The notes under the pieces were generated by a model. The model saw only the letters and a list, made by a program, of their open reading frames with translations. It had not been told where the DNA came from and made no database searches. From DATAQC01 sp051001215 (lineage in GTDB: Bacteria > Actinomycetota > Acidimicrobiia > Acidimicrobiales > AC-14): DNA of 21,512 nt. This document shows positions 15,115 to 21,512 of this stretch, in pieces. Each line of letters begins with the position of its first letter. The first letter of the stretch is position 1. The stretch is taken from the NCBI GenBank assembly GCA_051001215.1, contig JBPCNP010000172.1, forward strand, positions 1-21,512, written 5' to 3'. Made by a program: the position numbers and the translations under genes.

Positions 15115-15142
15115 CGGATGCGCCTGCTCGGTGTGACCTCAT
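15028..15142 (-). other. probable true N-terminus of the giant protein, in an alternative frame
   Basis: ATG 15140-15142 has GGGAG 7 nt upstream, far better than the site at ATG 15114. It encodes MRSHRAGASDGRTDGRTAST, then RTGARRPVARVIGALLMVWG, a charged n-region leading into a hydrophobic core. This frame is one nucleotide out of register with the giant ORF. Removing one G from the coding-strand GGGG run (plus-strand CCCC at 15024-15027) would join it to ATLIAVSVPATAGVGAG, making a textbook signal peptide. This is either a sequencing error, a disrupting mutation or a switchable frame. Confidence 0.65.
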
Positions 15143-15149
15143 GCGTTGT

Positions 15150-15154
15150 CTCCC
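15150..15154 (-). promoter_or_regulatory. ribosome binding site GGGAG for the giant surface protein
   Basis: GGGAG on the minus strand, 7 nt before ATG 15142. It is the only good Shine-Dalgarno in the region and argues that translation begins at 15142 rather than at 15114. Confidence 0.6.
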
Positions 15155-15341
15155 AGCTCCGTGTGAACTCCGGTCGTGGCTGGCCAACCAGCCCAGCACC
15201 GACCGCAGCGGCTACCCGTCGTCCGCCCGGTCTCTCGTAACGTCCTCCCATGGTCTGCCGTGGCAGCCAGGGTTACCTCGAGCACCTGTTCTCCTCGCCG
15301 TGAGGATGCAAAGATAGCTCAGATTCGTGCAACCGCCATCA

Positions 15342-15353
15342 TGCCAATTGGCA
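15342..15353. promoter_or_regulatory. 12-bp perfect palindrome, possible operator
   Basis: TGCCAATTGGCA is fully self-complementary and lies in an AT-enriched patch about 200 bp upstream of the giant surface-protein start. Dimeric regulators often bind such sites. No regulator gene is nearby, so the role is speculative. Confidence 0.35.
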
Positions 15354-15579
15354 CAGCGTCGAAGCCAGGACAGATCCCCGACAATTTGGGGGATTGGCGT
15401 CGTAGCGGGGCATGGCCAAGCCCAGCCCTTCGGCGAGTCGAGTCTCCGATTACCTGCCACTCAGGAAGGCGGTCAGGCGGGTGTGGTGAGACCTGTTCGG
15501 TCTCCTATCCGGCGACGTCGGCTTCTTCCGAAAGGCCATCAGGGCCGATCCGGCTGGACCCCCATCGCTGCCGGCACAT

Positions 15580-15638
15580 CTTCCAACACCGTACGGATCC
15601 CGTTCCAACGGTGGGTGTTGGAAGCCCAGGCTTGGGCT
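15580..15638 (-). terminator. paired hairpins after the 913-aa surface protein gene
   Basis: Starting 21 nt beyond the stop at 15659. Arms CTTCCAACACC (15580-15590) and GGTGTTGGAAG (15614-15624) are perfect 11-bp complements with a 23-nt loop. A second stem, AGCCCA/TGGGCT, lies at 15623-15638. There is no T-run, as is common for terminators in high-GC actinobacteria. Termination is inferred from position and structure. Confidence 0.5.
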
Positions 15639-15658
15639 GTTGGAAGAGTTCCACGCTG

Positions 15659-18400
15659 TCATTGCCCTCCTCGCCACCTCCAACAGGCCACTTCGGGCGC
15701 CGTGGGCACGGGGGCCGTTCTGCGCCGGCGCCAGACCAGTGCGAGCATCAGCACACCGACGACCAGGGCCAGGGCTGCCACGGTTGCTTGACTTCGTACG
15801 TCGGTGCCGGTCCGGGCCAGGGGGTGGGTGACCGACGGCGGCGCCACGACCGGCCCCGGGGACGTCACCGGGCCCGGGGCCGCCGGGGGCACGGTGGGCA
15901 CGGTGGGCACGGTGGGCACGGTGGACAGAGCGACGGTGGCCGACGCCGATGCCGAGGCGACGCTGGCGTCGTCGTCGACGACGGTTGCGGTGACGGTGTC
16001 GGTCTGTCGGTCACCGGCACCGCCCGTGAAGCTCGCCTCGAACGAGCAGTTGAAGGTGCCGCCGCCAGCGACCAGCACCGCCCCCAGCCGGCAGGTACCC
16101 ATGCCGTTGAGGTCGCCGTACACGTCGTCGACCAACCGAACCACCGTCACCGGTTCGCGACTCGTATTGGTGATGTTCAGCCCAAAGCGGAACGTCCCCC
16201 CGGGCGCTGCCATGGTGGCGGGGTCGGCGACCTCGGCGACGATCAAGGAGGGCACCACGTTTGTCAGCGAGAGCAGGAACAGGCTCGTCGCCGTGACCAC
16301 GTGTCCGCTTGCGTCGGAGGCCGTTGCCGTCACTGGGACGGTCTTGATGTCGCCGGCATTGCCGGTGAACGTGATGGGGAACACGCAGCTGTAGGTCGCC
16401 CCTGGGGCCAGGGACTGAGGCACGCTGCAGGTGCCCACCCCATTGAGGTCGTCATCGGCGAGGGCGGTGAGGATGAGCGCCTCGGTTCCCGTGTTGGTGA
16501 CCGATACGACGCCGGTGAACGTTCCACCCGGCTCGGGCAGGCTGGCGACCTCTGCGCGTCCGTCGACCTGAATCGCCGCCACCGACGGAACCGCGACCAC
16601 GACGGACTCTCCGGGATCGTCGCACGCGGTGGACACTGCGGCGTTGTTGGCGTCGCCGCTGTAGGTGGCCGTCCAGCGGTAGGTGCCAGGAGCCGTGGGC
16701 GTGAACGATGGGGAGTCAAGAGTACCGGCGCCGGCAATAGTCACGGGAGGGCTGACGAAGATCGGCGCGGCCGAACAGGTGGCGTCGTCCGGGCCGAAGA
16801 GCCTGAAGGTGATGCTGCCGGTGGGAGCGGCGCCGCCGGTGAGAATGGCCGTGTCATGTATGGCCCCTCCCACCACGACGCCCGACGAGGCGGCGGTGAC
16901 GATCGTGGGGGTGGGCGGGGCCACATCGGTGAGCGTCACCGTGGCGCTGTCGGAAGCGGTGGCGGTGTTGCCGGCAGCGTCGGTGGCGACGACGGTGACC
17001 GTATCGGTCTGGCTCGAGGGAGCCACCCCGGTGAACCGGCCTGGGAACTGGCACGTGTAGACGCCACCACCAGCCCCCAGCGCAGCTCCGACCGCACAGG
17101 ACCCCTTCCCGTCGAGATCGCCGTACACGTCGTCGACCATGGACGAGACCGTGGCTCCAGCGCCGCTCGTGTCGGTCACGACGACCGTGAAGGTGAACGT
17201 ACCCCCGGGTTCAGGCAGGCTGGGCGGGTCGGGGGTCTTGTCGACCCCGATGGACAAGACGGGCGGGGCGGCGGTGACGACCACCGACTCGCCCGGGTCG
17301 CCGCAGGCGGTGGACACGGCGGCGTTGTTGGCGTCGCCGCTGTAGGTGGCCGTCCAGCGGTAGGTGCCGGGGACCGTGGGGGTGAACGGGGCCGACGGGA
17401 AGGTGCCGGCGCCGCTGACGGCGACGGGGGGACTGACGAACGTCGGTGAGGACGAACAGGTGGCGTCGCCCGGGCCGAAGAGGCGGAACACGATGGTGCC
17501 GGTGGGGCCGGTGCCGCCGATCAGGGTGGCGGTGTCGGAGATGGTGCCGCCGACGGTGATGCCCGCCGAGGCGGAGGTGACCAGGATGAGGGGCGGGGCG
17601 GCCGTGACGACCACCGACTCGTTGGGGTCGAGGCAAGACGTAACTCGCTGACCGAGGTTGTTGGCATCGCCGCTGTAGATGGCCTGCCACTTGTACGCAC
17701 CCGAGAAGGCGGGAGCGAACGTCCCCGAGTCATAGTTGCCGTTGCCGTTCACCATCACCGTCGCCGTGTGCACCGGGGCGCCACTGCAGAATGTGTCGCC
17801 TGGGCCCGTCAGCGTGAAGGTGATGGTGCCGGTGGGGTTGAAGCCGCCGGCGAGCGTTGCGACGTCGTGGGTGGTGGCCCCAGCCGACGACGCCATGGTC
17901 GTGAGCACGGTGTCGGCGCCGAGGACGATGACCGACGACGACGGGTCCGAGCAGGCTGTGGGACCCACCGGGTTGTTGTTGGCGTCACCGCTGTAGCTCG
18001 CCGTCCATCGGTAGGTGCCGGCGGCGGTGACCGTGAAGGATGGCGAGTTGTACGAGCCACTGCCGTTCACGGCGACCGGCGGCGACGTGAATATCGGCGC
18101 GAGACAGCCGGTGTCCCCTGGACCGAACAGCCGGAAGGTCAACGTCCCCGTGGGATTGACGCCGCCAAGAAGGTTGGCATTGTCGAAGATCGAACCGCCC
18201 ACCCTCGTCGTCGGGGAGGCGGTGGACAGGAGAAGGGGGTTGCCCGACGCACCGTAGCTGGCGCGGCCACCCAGACCCGGCCCCACGGCCACCAGGCTGC
18301 CGACGCCGAGGATGACTGCGGCAAGGGTGCGAATCGCCGAGAGCCGGCGAGGTGCCGAACGACGGGACCCCGTCGTTCTCTCCCGTTTCGCGCGTGTCAT
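15659..18400 (-). CDS. LARTG-anchored Ig-like/DUF11 surface protein
   Basis: A 913-residue predicted cell-wall protein, a shorter relative of the 2,262-residue protein downstream. A basic n-region (MTRAKRERTTGSRRSAPRRL) and hydrophobic core (TLAAVILGVGSLVAVGPG) form the signal peptide. Three Ig-like modules (about 52-377) are followed by a DUF11-like module (378-490), a fourth Ig-like module (491-602) and two more DUF11-like modules (603-825). A linker containing VPT repeats leads to LARTG (861-865), a membrane helix and WRRRR, a conventional sorting signal. The mixed module order differs from the blockwise order in the giant protein. ATG 18400 has GGGTGA about 7 nt upstream. A 7-bp tandem repeat lies about 115 nt upstream. 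LAxTG suggests a class E sortase elsewhere in the genome. Ligand is unknown. Confidence 0.9.
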   Translation of the reverse strand: MTRAKRERTTGSRRSAPRRLSAIRTLAAVILGVGSLVAVGPGLGGRASYGASGNPLLLSTASPTTRVGGSIFDNANLLGGVNPTGTLTFRLFGPGDTGCLAPIFTSPPVAVNGSGSYNSPSFTVTAAGTYRWTASYSGDANNNPVGPTACSDPSSSVIVLGADTVLTTMASSAGATTHDVATLAGGFNPTGTITFTLTGPGDTFCSGAPVHTATVMVNGNGNYDSGTFAPAFSGAYKWQAIYSGDANNLGQRVTSCLDPNESVVVTAAPPLILVTSASAGITVGGTISDTATLIGGTGPTGTIVFRLFGPGDATCSSSPTFVSPPVAVSGAGTFPSAPFTPTVPGTYRWTATYSGDANNAAVSTACGDPGESVVVTAAPPVLSIGVDKTPDPPSLPEPGGTFTFTVVVTDTSGAGATVSSMVDDVYGDLDGKGSCAVGAALGAGGGVYTCQFPGRFTGVAPSSQTDTVTVVATDAAGNTATASDSATVTLTDVAPPTPTIVTAASSGVVVGGAIHDTAILTGGAAPTGSITFRLFGPDDATCSAAPIFVSPPVTIAGAGTLDSPSFTPTAPGTYRWTATYSGDANNAAVSTACDDPGESVVVAVPSVAAIQVDGRAEVASLPEPGGTFTGVVSVTNTGTEALILTALADDDLNGVGTCSVPQSLAPGATYSCVFPITFTGNAGDIKTVPVTATASDASGHVVTATSLFLLSLTNVVPSLIVAEVADPATMAAPGGTFRFGLNITNTSREPVTVVRLVDDVYGDLNGMGTCRLGAVLVAGGGTFNCSFEASFTGGAGDRQTDTVTATVVDDDASVASASASATVALSTVPTVPTVPTVPPAAPGPVTSPGPVVAPPSVTHPLARTGTDVRSQATVAALALVVGVLMLALVWRRRRTAPVPTAPEVACWRWRGGQ
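15889..15924 (-). repeat. 9-bp tandem repeat, four copies, coding the VPT linker
   Basis: Four perfect copies of GCACGGTGG on the plus strand encode the VPTVPTVPTVPP stretch just before the Pro-rich wall-spanning linker and LARTG motif. The unit is a multiple of three, so slippage would only change linker length. Confidence 0.92.
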
Positions 18401-18618
18401 GGACGGGTCACCCGGTGGCCGATGCTTGCCCGGTTCCTACCGTTGAAGCCATGTGGCTCGTTCCCGCCAGCCCGGGTTCAATGCTGGTCATGTTCGTCCG
18501 GACAACGAGACTATCTCGTCGCTCGTCGCTCGTCGCTCGTCGCTCGTCGCTCGTCGCTCGTCGCTCGTCGCTCGTCGCTCGTCGCTCGATGATCGTTCGG
18601 GCCGGCCGTGCCTTCCAT
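18401..18618. other. upstream region of the 913-aa surface gene
   Basis: A non-coding gap holding the heptanucleotide repeat (18515-18588) and, between it and the start codon, about 115 bp containing GTCCGGAC, an 8-bp palindrome at about 18497-18504. No convincing -35/-10 pair could be identified. The open frames across the repeat are consequences of the repeat itself. Confidence 0.5.
18515..18588. repeat. 7-bp tandem repeat, ten full copies
   Basis: Ten consecutive perfect copies of CTCGTCG (18515-18584) and a partial CTCG. On the minus strand, the sense of the downstream surface gene, the unit is CGACGAG. Because seven is not a multiple of three, all three frames per strand are open and cycle through the same heptapeptides (RRSSLVA on plus, ERRATSD on minus). 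It sits 115 nt upstream of the start of the 913-residue surface protein and 65 nt past the stop of the cupredoxin-like lipoprotein, beyond its terminator hairpin. Confidence 0.95.
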
Positions 18619-18646
18619 CTGCCCCGGTCCATGCCGACCGGGGCAG
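18619..18646 (-). terminator. strong hairpin terminator after the lipoprotein gene
   Basis: Perfect 11-bp stem CTGCCCCGGTC / GACCGGGGCAG with a 6-nt loop, beginning 6 nt past the lipoprotein stop. There is no T-run. The position suggests it closes the minus-strand gene set that begins near 21310 and insulates the surface gene downstream. Confidence 0.75.
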
Positions 18647-18652
18647 TGAAGG

Positions 18653-19045
18653 TCACCCGACGTTGATGCGCCCCTGCATCCCGTCGCCCTGATAGTTCTT
18701 GTCGTAGAAGGTGTAGTAATCGATGCCCTTCGGCGGGGGGGGCACCTTGAAGGTGATCGGCACCGTCTGGCCGGGCTGCACGTCCTGGTCGATGCCGAGG
18801 AAGCTCACGGTGAAATTGTGGGCCACCTTGCCCTCGTTCTTGAGGGTGAACGACACGTCGCTGCCCGAGGTCGCCCGGAGAATCTTTGGTGCGAAGTGAG
18901 GTGTGGGACTGTCCGAGGCCACGACATCGGCGCTCACGCTCTTGCCACCGACCGACTTGCTGCTACTGCTGCCGCCGCATCCGACCAGGCCGACAACCAA
19001 CGCTGTCGCGACCAGGCCCGTACTGACGAACCGCTTGACCTGCAT
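18653..19045 (-). CDS. cupredoxin-fold lipoprotein with an altered copper site
   Basis: A 130-residue lipoprotein. The leader MQVKRFVSTGLVATALVVGL ends in a lipobox LVGC with Cys23, followed by a Gly/Ser linker. The domain (about 38-130) has the cupredoxin pattern: ATSGSDVSFTLKNEGKVAHNFTVSF with His76, a PGQTVPITFKVP strand, and the final loop YYTFYDKNYQGDGMQGRINV with Met123. In copper-binding relatives the loop reads FYCxxH...GM. Here the Cys position is Asp115 and the His position is Tyr118, so a normal type 1 copper site cannot form. It would be anchored on the outer face of the membrane. GGAGG 6-7 nt before the ATG makes the start secure. Function is unknown; a structural or ligand-binding role is possible. 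Confidence 0.85.
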   Translation of the reverse strand: MQVKRFVSTGLVATALVVGLVGCGGSSSSKSVGGKSVSADVVASDSPTPHFAPKILRATSGSDVSFTLKNEGKVAHNFTVSFLGIDQDVQPGQTVPITFKVPPPPKGIDYYTFYDKNYQGDGMQGRINVG

Positions 19046-19102
19046 TCCCTACCTCCGTTGCACCAACGTCGCTTCCTCCGGCAGCGGTCGCTGTCGAAGG
19101 CG

Positions 19103-19354
19103 TCATCGTACGTGAAATGCGTCGGCGCCCGTCGGGACGACCTCGTGGACGTCCAAGCCGTCGACGTCGGCGTGGCCTGGCCCCTCGTGGCACCAGCGCA
19201 GGAGGGCACCGACCTGGGCCGGGTCACCCTCGGCCCAGAGCTCGACCGTCCCGGCCGCCGTATTGCGGACCCACCCGGTCACGCCCAGGGCGCGGGCCCT
19301 GTCGCGACACGAACTGCGGTAGAACACGCCCTGCACCCGACCCGACACGACCAC
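19103..19354 (-). CDS. acyP: acylphosphatase
   Basis: An 83-residue acylphosphatase, a small cytosolic enzyme hydrolysing acyl phosphates. The signature VSGRVQGVFYRSSCRDRARA has catalytic Arg13, and the GWVRNTAAGTVELWAEG strand-turn has catalytic Asn31. The C-terminal GLDVHEVVPTGADAFHVR completes the fold. The start is uncertain: GTG 19352-19354 gives a domain beginning directly at the first strand, slightly short for the family. An in-frame GTG at 19418-19420 would add 22 residues and overlap the DUF3151 gene. A GGGAG 16 nt upstream of the chosen start is too far to be decisive. It lies 32 nt after the DUF3151 gene on the same strand. Confidence 0.9.
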   Translation of the reverse strand: MVVSGRVQGVFYRSSCRDRARALGVTGWVRNTAAGTVELWAEGDPAQVGALLRWCHEGPGHADVDGLDVHEVVPTGADAFHVR

Positions 19355-19386
19355 CCGGCGGGCGATGCGACTCCCGGAGGCCGAGG

Positions 19387-19839
19387 TCAGTCCCGCCGTT
19401 GCTCCTCGGCCCCCGACCACTCGGGGTCGAGTTGACGTACGAACTCGGCGCAGCGGGCCTGTTCGTCGACTTCACCGATGGCACTCGCCGATCGGCCCAG
19501 GCCGCCGACAGCCCGGAGAAAGCCTCGATTCGTGTCGTGGCGCCAGCGCACGTACCCCGAACCCCGCCAGCCGGACTGGCGCAGGCGGTCGAGACCCCGG
19601 TGATAGCCCACCCGGAAACAGGCATAGGCCTCGACGTCATCGCGCGCCAGCTCCCCCAGGCGGGCCCACCCGTCGAGGAACCTGGGCCACCTGGCCACCA
19701 CCGCCGAGACTTCCTCTCGGCGATGCTCAACGGGGGTGGCCATGGCCGCAGCCAGGGCGGCCACGGCGCCGGGCGGCTCGGCGTCGAGCACCGTCTCGGG
19801 TAGGCCTCGGTGAAGGGTCACCGGGTTGTCGTCGGCCAT
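19387..19839 (-). CDS. DUF3151 family protein
   Basis: A 150-residue protein of the actinobacterial DUF3151 family, recognised from DGWARLGELARDDVEAYACF, then RVGYHRGLDRLRQSGWRGSG, YVRWRHDTNRGFLRAV and the tail LGRSASAIGEVDEQARCAEF. The arrangement of paired helices rich in Ala, Arg and Trp suggests a TPR-like helical fold. The ATG at 19837-19839 is chosen over an upstream ATG because of the strong GGGAGG site about 4-5 nt away. There is no signal peptide or catalytic motif. The family has no established function to my knowledge. Confidence 0.9.
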   Translation of the reverse strand: MADDNPVTLHRGLPETVLDAEPPGAVAALAAAMATPVEHRREEVSAVVARWPRFLDGWARLGELARDDVEAYACFRVGYHRGLDRLRQSGWRGSGYVRWRHDTNRGFLRAVGGLGRSASAIGEVDEQARCAEFVRQLDPEWSGAEEQRRD

Positions 19840-19916
19840 CGGCCTCCCTCTCCCCGTCCGCAGTCGGACGTCGATGCCCACGGTAGCGCCGGTACTGCCT
19901 CAGGCCGGCAGGCCGG

Positions 19917-21053
19917 TCACCGATGGGCCGGAGGGGGCGGCCACGGGTAGCCCGCGATCGTGGCCCACTGCTCGTCACCGATGGACTGCCAGACCCAGAA
20001 GGACGCCCCCACGGCCCCGCCCCGCCGGGCCACGTCCAGGAACCGGGCGGTCTCGGCCCCGTTGGGTGGGCCGCTACGACCGCCCTCGTCGGCCATGTCG
20101 TAGCCCTGGCCGATCAGATGAACGGGGCGCATGGCGGCGAGGCGATCGATGGCCTGGGTCGCGGCCTCGCCTGGCTCGGTGCAGCCCCAGTAGACCATGG
20201 GGGCGAAGGCATCCACGTACGGCGCCATTGCCTCGTAGGGATACCGGGCCCAGTGCACGTCGGTGGGCCGGTAGACGGTGGCGACGACCAGCCGGCGTCC
20301 AGCAGCCTGGCGCACGAGACCGAGGTAGAGCCGAGCCCGGGCCTCGCTGAGCATCACTCCCTCGGTGGATTCCTCGATGTCCGGGCTGAAACCGTCGAGG
20401 GAGGCCCCGTCCGGGCCCCGCCAGGAGAGGGCCTCGGCGGTCCACGCGGCATCGCCGACGGGGTCCCAGAGGTAGGGGAACCCCCACCCGATCACGGACA
20501 GCCCGCGGGCGTGGGCCCGAGGCACCAGGGCGGCCAACTCGTCGGATCCGTAGAAGCCGTCCTTCGAGTCGCCGATGCGAACCCACAGCTGGGTGAGCCC
20601 GGCGGCCACGGCACGGGCGACGATGGCATCGGCGTCGCCCCCCTCGCTCTGGCGGAACTTCCACACCCACATGCCCTTGCCGCGGAGAGGCGCCATGTCG
20701 GCGACCAGGGCGGTCGGTGCCGGTGGCGCCGGCAGGTCGGGGTCGGGCACGAGCACCGACGGGTGCCAGATCGACCCTGGCGATCCGGAACCGGGCGGGC
20801 GGGGCGGCGGCGGGCAGCCGGATAGGGGAAGGGGGACGGGCCCGACGATCCCGGTGGTCACCGCGTCCGCGCTGGGGGCGACCGACGTCGAAGGGCCACG
20901 GGCGTCGGAGGGCACAACGGGCGCGGCCTGCACCTGAGCCAGCCCCCTCGGCTCGCCCGGGGGGCGGCTGTTGCCCAGAGCCGAAGCCGACATCACTCCG
21001 GCCAGGAACAGACCGGTGGCACAGACGCCGAGCGCCCTCCGGACGCCGCTCAT
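19917..21053 (-). CDS. exported TIM-barrel glycoside hydrolase-like protein
   Basis: A 378-residue exported protein. The N-terminal leader MSGVRRALGVCATGLFLAGV is followed by about 95 residues of Pro/Ser-rich linker, then a probable (β/α)8 barrel from about 120. Barrel motifs include GKGMWVWKFRQSEGGDADAI, LWVRIGDSKDGFYG, LSVIGWGFPYLWDP, DGFSPDIEEST (Asp225, Glu227), VVATVYRPT, YVDAFAPMVYWGC and GASFWVWQS. The strand-end acidic residues and tryptophans resemble glycoside-hydrolase-like barrels acting on polysaccharide or cell wall, but the substrate is unknown and the enzyme class is inference. The start at 21053 places the signal peptide at the N-terminus; an upstream in-frame start (21170) would give an unlikely 39-residue extension. 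The ribosome binding site is weak. Confidence 0.85.
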   Translation of the reverse strand: MSGVRRALGVCATGLFLAGVMSASALGNSRPPGEPRGLAQVQAAPVVPSDARGPSTSVAPSADAVTTGIVGPVPLPLSGCPPPPRPPGSGSPGSIWHPSVLVPDPDLPAPPAPTALVADMAPLRGKGMWVWKFRQSEGGDADAIVARAVAAGLTQLWVRIGDSKDGFYGSDELAALVPRAHARGLSVIGWGFPYLWDPVGDAAWTAEALSWRGPDGASLDGFSPDIEESTEGVMLSEARARLYLGLVRQAAGRRLVVATVYRPTDVHWARYPYEAMAPYVDAFAPMVYWGCTEPGEAATQAIDRLAAMRPVHLIGQGYDMADEGGRSGPPNGAETARFLDVARRGGAVGASFWVWQSIGDEQWATIAGYPWPPPPAHR

Positions 21054-21088
21054 GGGCCCGCCGTCACGTCTGGAACCCCGCACCGCCC

Positions 21089-21310
21089 CTACGTCACCGC
21101 CGGGCTGGTAGCACGGGGAACGCCGCTGCGCTCCAGGAAGCCCAGGCGCCGGTCGAGGGTGTCGTGCCATGCCGCGAGGTCGATCACGAACTGCTCCCGG
21201 TCACCGTCCTCGAAGGCGTGCTCGAGCTCGTCGAAGGCGGCGTCCTCGGCGTCGAGCAGGGCTCGGTACCGGACCAGGAAATGCTCGTTGACGACCTCTT
21301 CCAGCGCCAT
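21089..21310 (-). CDS. small acidic helical protein
   Basis: A 73-residue protein from ATG 21308-21310, with a G-rich GGGGGTGG site just upstream. MALEEVVNEHFLVRYRALLD, then AEDAAFDELEHAFEDGDREQ and FVIDLAAWHDTLDRRLGFLE read as three amphipathic helices with many acidic residues. There is no signal peptide, cysteine or catalytic motif. It lies 35 nt upstream of the exported TIM-barrel gene on the same strand and may head that gene set. No named family is recognised. Confidence 0.62.
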   Translation of the reverse strand: MALEEVVNEHFLVRYRALLDAEDAAFDELEHAFEDGDREQFVIDLAAWHDTLDRRLGFLERSGVPRATSPAVT

Positions 21311-21512
21311 GCGCCACCCCCGTACTCGTGGATAGCCGACGCTAGCCCGAACTCGAAGGAGTGTTCAGCCGGGCAAGGCGCGACCCCGGGCCGGGACCCA
21401 TCAGGGCCTGGCGCCCGACGCGGCTCGGGGCCTCCCCGTTCCCCCCGTCGGGGCCCAGACGAAAACTTCCCGGCTCTCTCCCCCTTTTCTTTGTTGGGGG
21501 GGGGAGTGAGGG
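21311..21512. other. right-end non-coding sequence, probable contig end
   Basis: No gene is seen. The first 60 bases should hold the promoter of the minus-strand gene set. The stretch 21420-21460 has several GGGG/CCCC stems. The last 50 bases change to C/T-rich and then G-run sequence (nine G in a row), unlike the rest of the window, and may be unreliable. Confidence 0.5.

Larger units (their letters stand above)
15143..15658. other. 516-bp non-coding gap between the two large surface genes
   Basis: No convincing gene is present; open frames here lack ribosome binding sites and family similarity. The right part holds hairpins that probably end the 913-aa gene (15580-15638). The middle holds a perfect 12-bp palindrome TGCCAATTGGCA (15342-15353) and a 6-bp stem ATCCCC/GGGGAT (15374-15379 with 15389-15394). 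The sequence at 15300-15400 is noticeably less GC-rich than its surroundings, so the promoter of the giant gene is likely here, giving a leader of perhaps 150-200 nt. I could not assign -35/-10 boxes. Confidence 0.55.

Noticed and set aside
15255..15330. Fragments resembling a c-di-GMP (GEMM) riboswitch on the plus strand: GGCAGCC-A-GGGTTACC and GATGCAAAG
   Set aside because: The elements are in the wrong order, the first has an extra base, the GNRA stem is missing, and no plus-strand gene follows.
18515..18588. Possible CRISPR array
   Set aside because: The unit is 7 bp with no spacers; it is a simple tandem repeat.
18408..18656. 82-codon minus-strand open frame across the heptamer repeat
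   Set aside because: The repeat keeps every frame open. The start overlaps the lipoprotein stop, the frame crosses the terminator hairpin, and there is no ribosome binding site.
1..21512. tRNA, rRNA, insertion sequences, prophage or attachment sites
   Set aside because: None was recognised by reading both strands. There are no transposase or integrase motifs and no tRNA-like cloverleaf with conserved TTCGA and acceptor arms.

Overview
The window is high-GC DNA with GTG starts, tight gene packing and LAxTG-type sorting signals. This points to an actinobacterium, and gene content such as DUF3151 and the small conserved proteins next to pyrG would fit Acidimicrobiia. That class-level placement is inference. 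The right end runs into low-complexity C/T/G sequence that looks like a contig end.

Layout. (1) 1-3924 is mixed: the N-terminus of CTP synthase and a 74-aa companion on minus; a wrecked RHH/PIN toxin-antitoxin pair; an M20 dipeptidase overlapping a cysteine-rich YkgJ-like protein; and three small conserved or orphan proteins. (2) 4070-5623 (minus) encodes a secreted protein with two Ig-like modules followed by five exactly spaced 40-residue FG-GAP/VCBS-type calcium-loop repeats. (3) 8308 down to 5697 (minus) is a compact five-gene cluster: pterin-4a-carbinolamine dehydratase, flavin reductase, an endonuclease/exonuclease/phosphatase (EEP) protein, PaaI-like thioesterase and rhodanese. Its junctions are 9 nt, 9 nt, 9 nt and a 1-nt overlap. 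(4) 8326-15114 (minus) encodes a giant repetitive surface protein of about 2,262 residues: nine Ig-like modules, eight DUF11-like modules, an LARTG sorting motif, a membrane helix and a long basic tail. Its signal peptide appears split between two frames. (5) 15143-15658 is a non-coding gap with hairpins and a perfect palindrome. (6) 15659-18400 (minus) encodes a second LARTG surface protein (913 residues) built from the same two module types. A 7-bp tandem repeat (ten units) lies about 115 nt upstream of its start. (7) 21310 down to 18653 (minus) is a housekeeping-like set: a small helical protein, an exported TIM-barrel glycoside-hydrolase-like protein, DUF3151, acylphosphatase, and a cupredoxin-fold lipoprotein lacking the usual copper Cys and His. 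A strong hairpin terminator follows the last gene.

The most distinctive theme is the set of three related exported proteins sharing Ig-like 'YSGD' modules. Two carry signals of the LAxTG type used by class E sortases, and no sortase gene is present in the window. Several short tandem repeats, the near-identical internal modules and the apparent frameshift suggest a repeat-rich, possibly variable cell-surface locus. The enzymes between the surface genes look like ordinary metabolism and have no evident mechanistic link to them.
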